The notes beneath the pieces are model-generated. The model was given only the letters and a program-made list of their open reading frames with translations, did no database searches and was not told the DNA's origin. A stretch of 64,000 nucleotides of DNA from Erythrophleum ivorense (lineage: Eukaryota; Streptophyta; Magnoliopsida; Fabales; Fabaceae): the NCBI GenBank assembly GCA_026724425.1, contig JAIUCV010000005.1, forward strand, positions 41,885,784 through 41,949,783, read 5' to 3'. The translations under genes were made by a program, and so were the position numbers. This document shows positions 11,700-22,002 of this stretch, in pieces (the stretch's first letter is position 1; each line of letters begins with the position of its first letter).

Positions 11700-12075
11700 C
11701 ATTAAAAATGGGGCTATCATAAACCAAGCTAGTTAGGTTTCATGCCATTTTGTGCTGGTCGACATTGACGTGTGCTAGTTTAAGCTAGTTGAGCAAATTT
11801 TTGTTAGTTGAGTCACTTTAGGCCAATTCAAACTATAGCGACCTTAGTCAACACTAATTCATCCTTATTTAGCTCAATTCAAGTTAATTAGATTTGTTGA
11901 AGTTTAATTGAGTTTGTCCTAGTCTTTAATAGTTGTGCAGGCTTAAATTCGTTGAACTAGTCATAACTAGTCTAACCTAGCTTGAGATAGTTTGTGTTGG
12001 GGAGGGCCTATTTGTGCTATTCAAACTAATCGAACTAATCTTAGCCAATTCAAGTTACTCTAGCCAACAAGGTGG
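11700..12075. repeat. Cryptically simple CTAGTT/AGTTGA-rich tract
   Basis: The words gctagtt, ctagttgag, aactagtc and ttcaagtta recur at irregular spacing through about 375 bp without a fixed period. No ORF or terminal repeats delimit it. It reads as a decayed simple-sequence or minisatellite region. Confidence 0.4.
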
Positions 12076-13735
12076 TCTTTTTGAAGTAGGGCAATTCCAT
12101 TTGACAATGCTTGTGGAAGAGAATTTAAATAGAAAAGTACCATTTTAATTAAGATAAATGAAAAGACAAAATTTCAATATTAATTCTTTATAAGTGTCAT
12201 TGAAATTTCAATTTAGTTCTAGAAATTTATTTTAGTAATAATCCTTAAATTTTCTTAAATGGTTCAATACCATCATTTTCTTTAATTTAATGCCCATAAC
12301 TTCCCCAATAGTAGTTTTTAATGTAGCTTAACAAACAGAAATCATTATTGACATGGAAAATCATCCTTTCCCTTTCCCTCTTAAAATCGCCAAATCTGTG
12401 TTAAGGCTTATGCATCTCATATTCAAAGTAGAGTAGAGACTTGGATTTAAAGGTTTAATCCTTTCTATTTTTGCAAATTTGTGAATAAAAAGGATTGATG
12501 GGTTCTCAAGAAAGATCTACAGTGCAATGTGTCGCACATATCGCACTTGTGGTAATTCTACAGTGTTGATGATATCTGGAATGGTGAAAAATTATGGTTA
12601 AAGTGTGAGTAATCAAAACCAATAAGCAAATGATTTGGGACAAATAAATGAGTCAACTATAGTTTTCTCCCTACTTCACACAATGGATAGGTTGCCCACT
12701 AATTTTCCCATAAACAAAATTTAGTTTGGGAATTCTTGGCATTACTTTGATTTTCAAATGCAAAACTACATCGTTTTAGGTATTTTTAAAGCTAACTTGG
12801 TTTGATTTGTGAAGTCTTTGCCACGTTATCGTCCTATTTAGCCAATTATGCCACATATGAGCAAACATCAGACACTTCCTATAGGAATTAATAGGGTTAG
12901 AAAGGAGAACGATATTGAATTCCTTTTGATACTCTCAAGATTATATTGAATCACAATAACAATGAAACCTAAGTAAAACTTTTAGGACTAAAAGTGGACT
13001 TTTACAAATTTAAAAAAAAGATGATATATTTAGATATTTTTATTTTTTATAAAACAATTACATGAGTAAATTACTTGAATTTCTTTTATTGAGGGTAAAG
13101 TACATTTTACTACTACACTCTGTTACCTAGTAATTTAAAATTTTGCATTGTGTGATCTTGTGATTTACTTTGTTTGTACTTGTGGCTAAATTTCATCAAA
13201 TATTTAACTGCACGTAAGTATATCACAAATGTTTTTTTGTTCCAAAATATGAACCAACATCCTAATTTCTCTCTTTCTGCAAATGCAATGAAAAATCAAG
13301 TGGTATAAGGTGATAGGAATTTTAGTTTATATTTGGAAAAAAAAGAGACTCACATAGCAATCCTGTACTAGGGCCATTAAATATTTATCAAAAGTTAACT
13401 ACATGGTATCATAATGCTAATAAATAAATAAAAGGATCTCAATAAATATAAATTTTTAAATTATGGTGTAACAAAATTACAAGCTATATTCTATTCTTTA
13501 ATTTAAGTAATATCTAATGAAAATAGATTTAGTTTCCAAAAATTTATATTTGTTGTAAATAACATAGTTATGTGGATATCTAAAATCTTTAAAGAAATAA
13601 CTTTCAAGGATTAATTCCCATGTTTAATAGCATAAATTCTACAAAACCCAAATGATTCATATTCCACAATTATGTAAATTAATGTTTTTATTTATATTAT
13701 TATAACTCATAAAATTATCTTTATGGTTGAAAGCC
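12076..13735. other. AT-rich intergenic DNA, nothing recognised
   Basis: No ORF with a family signature, inverted repeat or LTR end was recognised here on either strand. Composition is uniformly A/T-rich with short homopolymer runs. Confidence 0.5.
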
Positions 13736-15013
13736 TAAAAACAGAAGCTATGTACAAAACAACATCCTGATTCTCTGCACTACGGCTTGTGCATCTTGCT
13801 GAAATGAACCATTTTGGTACTTCAATTCAAGCCATTTTCTTGATCCAATGGACACGGGAGCACCATGCAAGGCCATGAAAATGCATCCAAGTCATCCATT
13901 GAGTTTGATCTTGCACTCCTATTTAAAGCCATAAAATTGAACCATTTTAACCCCACATTAAAGCCCTTCCTTTGCAACTTCTTCTCCACCAAATTATCTA
14001 TTTCATTAAGTGAGCTTTCTCGCATTTTTCTGCAACATTCAAGCACACATCAGAAGGTAAGCACAAACCAACAAACTCATCTATGCAGTTTGCTAACATT
14101 ACCACCTCACACTGAAGGTTTTTTTTCTGTAGCTTTTAGGCTTCATATTTGATGTAGGAAATTTTTTTTATTTGCTTAATATTTTTATTTGTAGTTTTTA
14201 TCTAGTTTGTTATAAATTTTGTGTTGACATTACTGCCACATTCTTTCATACATGATTTTAATTGGTCTAACTTTGATGGGATTACCAACTTTTGCACTAA
14301 CAGCTTTACATTTAAAATCATTAAATCCTTCATGGTTCTTCTAGTTCAGAAAGACAAAAGCACAAGATAAATCACACCAAAGAAGAGACATTTTATGGTA
14401 AAAACTATTAGGCACATATAGAAATATTAAAAGAGCATATGAGAATCACCTTCATAGAGATAATTGACACCAAGGAAAAGATACCACCAAAACATCTATC
14501 TTAGTGTAAATGGTTATGACATATAAATGTTGAACCTTCTTCATGTTGCCTGCTTGCTTTCCATTTTGTTTATTAATTACTTAAATGCACCATAGCTAAC
14601 ATGATACATAATTTAATTTATTCAGGAATGAAATGATGTTAAATCTATGGCTTAAGATGTGTGTACAAATAATTGGATTAACAAGTCAATTTTCTGATTC
14701 TTTTTTTATACTATCTGGCTTTTGTCCCTCTCATTGCACCATTTAGGAAAATATACTAACATGGATAAAGAGAAGGCTAAGATGAAAAATATTTAATTTT
14801 TGGAGTTAGCATCTTTGTTCAATTAACACAAAAGGGACCATCAAGGATTTTCTTTCAAGCTTTTTCTAAATATGACAAAATGGTTCATTAAGCATTTTCT
14901 TGCAAGCATGTTCTTTTGCCAACTATTTTAATTTAGTTAAATCATCAAGAAGGAATTTTAAGTTCAACATTCAAGTGTGCTAAAATTCTATCTTTTTCTT
15001 CAAGGACCATTTG
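13736..15013 (+). promoter_or_regulatory. Possible promoter and 5' untranslated region of the FAR1/FRS relic
   Basis: A TATTTAAA box at 13920-13927 is followed by a balanced-composition segment that ends at a good splice-donor-like AAG|GTAAGC (GT at 14057). A polypyrimidine tract ending tttttcttcaag (AG at 15003-15004) lies 10 bp before the FRS-like ATG at 15014. Together these would make a 5'-UTR exon plus an intron of about 0.95 kb. This is inference from spacing and consensus only. The short ORFs on both strands at 13822-14152 have no recognisable domain. Confidence 0.25.
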
Positions 15014-15670
15014 ATGAAGGGTGATTTGACCCTTAGAATAAGTATGGAATTTGATAGTCTATAGGTAGCACACAAGTTTTGGGTTGCCTATGCTAAAAGC
15101 ATTATATTTATTATGAGAAAATATAATTTCACTAAAAGCAAGAAAGGTGGCTCTATGCTTTCATACAGATATGTTTGTTGCAAAGAGAAGTTGCAAAAAC
15201 AATATAAAAAGGATGGTATGACTAGTAATCCTTTGCCTGAGACTATGACCAATTGTAAAGCAGAAATGGTGTTGCACTTGTTGATAGAAAATATAAAATC
15301 ATTATCTTTATTGAGGAGCATAATCACTTATTCCATCTCCCAAAAAATAGTTCACATGTTGGCATCCTAACGTAAATTAACTAAAGTGCAAGCCTATGAG
15401 ATTGATTTGGCAAGAGTCTGGGCTTCAACATAAAGCTTCATTTGAGTGGATGAGTAAGTATGCTACAAGAAGAGCCAATCTCAGCTATACATTGGAAGAT
15501 GTAAATAATTATCTTATGTCCAGAAGGTAGAAAAGCATGGTGTACAGAGAGGCTAGGTGTTTGTTGCAATATTTTTAAGAACAATTGGCACATAATCCAT
15601 CATTTTATCACACTTACTAGATGGATATAAAAGAATAGATTATAAATGTCTTCTAGGTGGATGTGTGAAT
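15014..15670 (+). pseudogene. FAR1/FRS-like gene relic, N-terminal part (zinc-finger DNA-binding region)
   Basis: FAR1-related sequence (FRS) proteins are transcription factors domesticated from Mutator-like transposases. From the ATG at 15014 the frame shows ISMEFDSL, then KFWVAYA, KSKKGGSM, YRYVCCKE and TNCKAEM, which is the FAR1 zinc-binding N-terminal pattern. It continues in decayed frames through SQRKLTKVQAYEID, RANLSYTLEDVNNYL and SMVYREARCLLQYF, the linker before the MULE transposase domain. A stop at 15062 and later frameshifts make it non-functional. The gene is then broken at 15670 by a solo LTR with TSD TGAAT, and the remainder resumes at 19220. Confidence 0.85.
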
Positions 15671-18600
15671 TGTCATACCATAGTATTTTAGTGCCATATT
15701 TCTCAATTCAAGATAGCTTACACACATTCTAAAGGAAAATCCAACAAAAATATATGAAAATAATGAATTTATTTATGTTACGTCGAGGATTAAATTTTCA
15801 TTTCGAGTCATATAGACCTCACGAATTCCCTAACATCATTCTCTAATTATTTGTCACTTACACGAATCATGCATAGCTCAAAACATCACACAATCCATGG
15901 TTTCAAGCTCAAAACGCCGAATTTTCCACTTATTCTTCTCGAACAGCATGTGACAGATTTCAAGGGAAATTTGAAAAATCATAATTAAATCTAGAAAAAT
16001 TGAAATCAAGCAAACCATAACTTGTTGGAAAGCTCTAGATGTTAACTTTACACTAAAAATAACTCTTAGCCATGAAAATCTCATCTAGATCATGCTTGAT
16101 ATCAGAAAAGACACAAGGGTTAGGCTATCCAGAATTCTGATATAGATTACTGATACAAACTTTGGAAATTCATAATTAATTCAAAAAAAATACAATTTAT
16201 GCAATCTATATCAATTTGAAAAGTTACAGATGTTAACTAAAGGTTAAAAATAGTTCTAGATCAATCCAAGAGCATTCAGATCCCAAAAATTAATGGAATA
16301 GTACTGAAGGTTTAAATGGATGCCTGGAGTAGAACAACAACTTCAAAAATTTATATCTCTCTCTTTAGACATCCAAATGGGATACTTCTAGTTGGGAAGG
16401 TCTAGTTTCTCTCTATAAAATTTTACAACAATTGGACATTATTTGTCCCATGAATGATAGAGTTTCATTTTAGACCAAATGAACAGTAATTTTGACCAAA
16501 ACCAGAAAAATATTTAACTTCAAAAATTCACCAAATATTTCATAGACTTCCAAATATTCTAAACTTTAACTTTCCAAAAAGCTCTCAATATGCTCTAGAT
16601 GCATGCCTAGTTTCAAACCAAGAAGAATTCATTTGGATAAAATGTGATACAGCCTCACAAAATGGCTAATTTTGGCTCCCATAAAGCATCAACTTGGTCC
16701 AAATGGCTTTCATTATGGTTTGGCACCTCTTGGGCAAGTTTAAAAGCACAAATACAACTTGTAGCCACTGCCCAAGTGGTCCCAAACCTCATGCATTTCA
16801 ATTTGGCTATCTCACATCCATTAATGCATTAATGGCTATAAGCCATACAAGAGGCAAATTCCACATTTCCACTAATTTAATATCACATAAGGTCTATATA
16901 ATATCCATACATCATTTTACAATTGTTCATGGCTCTACATCTAAAAAACAACATGTACAACCTTACTTTAACATTCAACTAGAATTTGAATTGCATAATT
17001 AACAAAGTATAACATATTAAGCTCCTTGGCTTGCATTCCCTTGATCTTGAGCACCACCTAGACATTTTAAGAATGAAGAGGGAAAGGGAATGAGATTCAT
17101 GGAATCTCAATAGTTTACACATCCAGTCACACACACATTCATGGCATATACACATCAAAGCATATGTATGGAAAGTTTGACAACCATAAAGTATGCAAAG
17201 TCACAATTTTCATGTCACCTATTCACATTCAAGCCAAGAATATGCTCTAGGGACTTTTGGTTTTGCCTCACCCTTGCCCTAAAGACTTTTGACTTGGTCT
17301 CACCCTTTTAAGAGACTTTTAGCCTTATCTCACCCATACCATAAGACTTTTGGTATCTCCTTACCTTCATTAAGGGACTTTTGGCATCATCTCACCCTTA
17401 TGAGTCATTTCCATAACCAAGGCCATTCAAGAAGACACATTGGTACTATGCAATATCAAGACATCAAGTGGCATGCCATCAAGTCATAAGAACACACACA
17501 AGCATACAAGAACATACATATACACACAAGAATGCAAAGAGAATGAGGTAGAGAACTACTTTAAATTTATACAAGCTTTTCTTTACTTTACTCCTTCCCT
17601 TTTTTGGCCTCACAAGTACACATAGGTGGGTTAGTGTTCTCTTGGCCTAAACACCATAAATAGCACACAATTACACACTTGAAGCAAGCCAAGATACTAA
17701 ATTTATTCTTAAATACACACTTGATTCCATAGGTAGCATAATGGCTCAATAAATGCCCTATTGAAGCAACATTCACAATTCAAGTTCTAAGCTTTATTCT
17801 CTTTCATTTCTAGGTCTCTTGACCTCATTCAAGGTTCTTGGAACATCATGTATTCATTTGCACAATTGAAAAACTAAGTTGCTTCATAAGGCACCATTAT
17901 GGATACCATTGTCCCATCTCCTAATCTATGACTCCTAAATTTTTCTCAATAGTTCCTCCCATCTTCTAACATCATATGAAGTCCCAAACTAAGGCTAGAA
18001 TAATTTAAAACACTCCCTAGGCTTCTCTTCCTAGCTTGGTCGAGACATGCACATTGGTGGAGGTTCAAGGGGCTTTTGATTTTTCTTTGATGTAAGAGCC
18101 ACTTAGGAGGCTTTTTAGAGGTCTTAGGAGCTCCATGGAACACTTAAATAACTAAGGAGATTCATGTATTAAATCAGATTTTACAAAATCCTAAAAAATC
18201 TTACACTTTCCTAACTTGATTTTCATTGATTTTTCTTGCAATTTCTTGGCATATTCTACTTCTCCATGACCTAAAACCCTAGTTCATCTCTTGTTCTTGG
18301 ATAGAACTCCCTCCCCTCTCATGGTTCTGGTTTGGCCAAGAATACACCAAAGGAAAAGCAAGGGAAGAAAGAAACTAGAAACAAGATGTACCTTGGATTC
18401 AAGCTTGATTTCAAGACTTTTTCTCCTTAGTTTGCCTCCTCTCAAGCAATTCTAACTCTTCCCCTATGTTTTGGACCAAAAGCAGAACCATTCTTCTTAA
18501 CAAAACCATAGAAAGAGAGGAGGTAGGGAGAGGAATAAGATTGGAAGAAGGAGAAGCATGAAATTCCATGAAATTCCTCACATTTTCCTTGGTTTCTTCC

Positions 18601-19219
18601 TTCCTTTCTCTCCTCCTCTTGTACGCCTAAGAGAGAGCTTCCTTTTTCTATATTTTGGATAGAGAGGTTGACCTATATGAAGGGAGGAAGAGTCATGAAG
18701 CTTATGGAATATTCAAGAAACTAGTTTTTTCAAAAATTTCAATTTCATCCTTCTGTAATGACAATTTTATTTCGGCTTTGTCAAAGCTCCCAATTTAATA
18801 AAATGCCTTTGAAATCACTCAAATCGGAGCTAAAACCTTTCCAAATGAATTTATCAAAGTTTAGGTTCACCACCATTGGAAAACATACACCGAAGGGGCT
18901 TTACCAGTCCCGAGGCTTCCCATAGTTTTCAGGGCCTCTAGTAACTTTGAACGACTCAATGTTCCCATTTAAAAATCCCTCATATGTGTTTTTTCAAAAT
19001 TTGCACATATTTATGAAAATGCCATTACATTTTGTCAGTTTCTTAACAATTTTGTTTCACTGTCCTAGCTCAGTTTTTCTTTCTGTCTGAATCTAAGATT
19101 ATTATTTTTAGGAGCCTAGGACATTATTCAAATTTTTTGGGACATTATCTAGCTCATTTCAGAGGTCTTACTTTTATATGGCTCATTTTGTCGTTTTACA
19201 GAATTTACTATTTGTTACA
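15671..19219 (-). mobile_element. Solo giant LTR (subtype B) inserted in the FAR1/FRS relic
   Basis: The 3549-bp LTR starts tgtcataccata (decayed TGTAACACCATA) and ends tttgttaca. The exact 5-bp duplication TGAAT flanks it at 15666-15670 and 19220-19224. The FRS reading on each side continues across the site, so the pre-insertion junction is clear. It contains the LTR-internal ~33-bp degenerate repeats at about 17255-17410. No internal retroviral genes are present, so LTR-LTR recombination has removed them. Confidence 0.92.
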
Positions 19220-19821
19220 TGAATGTTAATTGACTATAATTATTTTGGTGAGATAGTATCACTGGACATAATGTATAACATAAACCATGATCATAAACTA
19301 TTTGCATTACTCTCTAGATTATATCATTATAAAGGATTGGTCATTTTTGGTGTAACATTGCAATATGATGAAACTACTGAGTCACTTAAGTGGCTATTGG
19401 AGGCTTTCTTGCAGGCGCATAAGCAAAAACGATCTCTTACTATCTTTACATATCAAGATCAAGCAATGACAAAAGTATTGCATGAGATGATTCTAAAGAG
19501 AAGCATGGATTATGCACATGGTATTTAATATAAAATGGAATTAAGTATCTTGGCAACTTGATGAAAGGTTAATCACATTTTCTAATTAAATTTAATAAGT
19601 ACATGTATGAGTATGAAGAGGAAACCAAGTTTGAAGAAGCATAAAGTTAGTTATTATCATCCTATAACGTGCATGAAAACACATGGCTAACCTCAGTTTA
19701 CAACATAAAGGAGAAATCAACATTGTTATATGAAGAAGGCTTTCGTGCTAGGCATGTGCAACACATAGCTAAGTGAGAGACAAGTAGATATGTTCAGAAC
19801 TATAAGGAAGGATACATGTAA
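19220..19821 (+). pseudogene. FAR1/FRS-like gene relic, MULE transposase-derived domain
   Basis: An open stretch at 19223-19528 reads as the FAR1 core domain: IDYNYFGEIVSLD, YKGLVIFGVTLQYDETTES, KWLLEAFLQAHKQK, TIFTYQDQAM. The family has DTTYRTN and TDQDAAM here, so the catalytic-position Asp of the first motif is retained while Thr-Asp has become Thr-Tyr. After 19528 the reading continues with frameshifts through HLGNLMK, FLIKFNKYMYEYEEETKFEEA, LYNIKEKS and EGFRARH, to about 19821. The SWIM zinc finger expected further downstream is not seen. Confidence 0.87.
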
Positions 19822-19847
19822 TAAGCCTTTATAGACATTTAGAAACA

Positions 19848-20085
19848 CCTTTATACATTCAAATTTGTTTTGGCAATTCCACAGCATCAACAAAATTTTA
19901 TTTAGACTTCTTTTGGCAATTCCACAATATCAGTACTAGGCCACATTTATATATTCAAAATTGTTTTGGCAATTCAATAGCATCAGCACTAAGTCACATT
20001 TATATATACAAGCTTGTTTTGGAAGTTCCAAAGAATTAGCAAAAATGTATTTAGACTTGTTTTGGCATTACCATTTTGGAACAAA
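19848..20085. repeat. Degenerate tandem array, ~50-bp unit
   Basis: About five units share the core ttgttttggcaattcca followed by an agcatcagcacta-like segment and acatttatat. Spacing is about 45-53 bp and identity decays from unit to unit. It sits just downstream of the FRS relic. Confidence 0.65.
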
Positions 20086-20189
20086 CAATTAATTTGTATT
20101 CATCACTAAGCCACATTTATATCCATTGTATTCAGATGCATAGTTAAGGAAACTCATTTCAAACATTAACATTTTCAAATAAACAATTA

Positions 20190-20335
20190 AAACCAATTTC
20201 ACATTTCACAGCAAACCTATTTCCTAAAATCAATTTCACAACATACCCATTCCCTAAAATCAATTTCACAGCAAATGCATTTCAAGCTCAAATCAAAAAT
20301 AAATTTTATAGCAAACTTATTCCTTAAACTCAACT
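20190..20335. repeat. Degenerate tandem array, ~35-bp unit
   Basis: About four units carry the core caatttcacagcaaacc followed by tattccctaaaat, with spacing near 35 bp. This is a second, unrelated minisatellite just after the ~50-bp array. Confidence 0.6.
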
Positions 20336-20947
20336 TAATTTCCATTTAATTTCCTAAAACTGGAAAACTAATTTCTCAAAACCAATATCAAGCTCAATTC
20401 AAAACTAGCTAATCGCAAAGAAGATTAAAAACCTAGATTGATCTGAGTTGATCTCCATTGCTAAAAAAGAATATGACTTTTCTTGATCTACATCAATCCA
20501 TTTGATATCGTACCATTTCACACTCATTTTCTTGATCTATAGAGAAGATGTTGTAACCTTTTTACTATTATTACTATTTCTATTATATTTTACTAAGTAA
20601 GAGATTAATTTATCAATCCATATGAAAGAAAATAAGGAAAATCAATGAGAAAGAAAAGGAAAATAACATAAACATACTATTGCATTCAATCTTTTATGTA
20701 AGAGTTCAAAATAAGTTCAATAATGGGACCTATCAGCCTAATAGAGTCGGATTTTTATACATTTTTCAAAAGTCAACATAAGAAGCTAGCTATTTTACAC
20801 TCTAAAAGAAGTCCATAGTTATATTGCATTATCACTATCTAAGGATCCAAATAACTAAGTCTTGACTAGGAGTAGGTGATGGCAAGGACAACAACAAGGA
20901 CATCAGCAACAATTGTGGCATAAACTATGAAGTGGTTATGGCATAGG
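20336..20947. other. Unassigned DNA left of the outer solo LTR
   Basis: No gene or repeat boundary was recognised. The last ~50 bp contain recurring ggcata words that also occur just right of the LTR at 42540-42550, as expected if the two flanks were contiguous before the insertion. Confidence 0.4.
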
Positions 20948-21647
20948 CTATATGTAATAGTCGGTTATGTTAAAATGCCTGAAACTAAAGTAATTACTAA
21001 AAGAAATAGAAAGATTTGAGGCTAAATGAAATTTGAATAATAATCTAGACCCCTAAAAATGAGGATGTGAGGCTTGAATTACCTGAAAAACTAAACCAAA
21101 AAGCTAGGAAAACTTTGTGAAAGAATGTGGGGCAATTTCATAATTTTTGAAAAATTTTAAAAACTCATAGAAGAGCTTTTTAAATAGAGAAATTGAGCTT
21201 TCCAAAGTTCTCAGAGGTCTTAAAAATCATAAAAATCCCGAGAATAGTTGAAACCCCTTCGGTGAGCGATTTCAGCTATCAGTTGACCAAAACTTTGACC
21301 AAAATATTCAAAATGATTTTAAATCTAATTAGAGTGAAACTAAAGCGATTTTATGAATTAGAGGATCTAAATTTTATAATGGAGAAGATGGATTTCGAAA
21401 AGAAGTTGAAATGAACCCAAATGGTAAAAACTAAGATGAGGGACTAAATTGCAAAGTTGAAAAGTTATGCAAATGGACACATGGCCTTATTAAAACATCC
21501 CGATCTGGTCTAACCTCTTAATCAACTTTCTTGCATGTTAAAACAAAACCAAAGAGAGCTGAGAATGGTAAGCAAGAAGGAAAGCAAAGGGAAGAGGAAG
21601 CAATATTTGAAACTGTAAGATTTAGCTACTTTTTCCTAGTCCTTAAA

Positions 21648-21971
21648 CCAGAATTTCTGAAATTTTTCTAAGTCTGCTAGCTATAACCCGGTTATAGTGA
21701 ATGTACCTGTTCACTATAGTAAGAATCCAGCTAGCTATAGCAAGTTTAGGCATCCCATACAAAAAACCAGAGAGTTCCTCGCAATAGCGCGCTGTAGCAA
21801 GAACATGGGCTTAGGACTAATACGTGCTCATCGTAACGAGGGTTATTTTTCGCTATAATGAAGGTTGGTCCAAAAAAGTATGAAAAAAGAGAATTTTACT
21901 TCTTAAAAGGTCTAGACTTTTCTCTCTCCCTTTAACCGACTTATGCTTCATTCAAAAGCAAAGAAAAGGGC

Positions 21972-22002
<31 letters not shown>

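Noticed and set aside
17255..17410. Regularly spaced ~33-bp repeats that superficially resemble a CRISPR array
   Set aside because: Units are degenerate with no constant repeat or unique spacers, they recur in every copy of a plant LTR, and the context is a plant nuclear retrotransposon.
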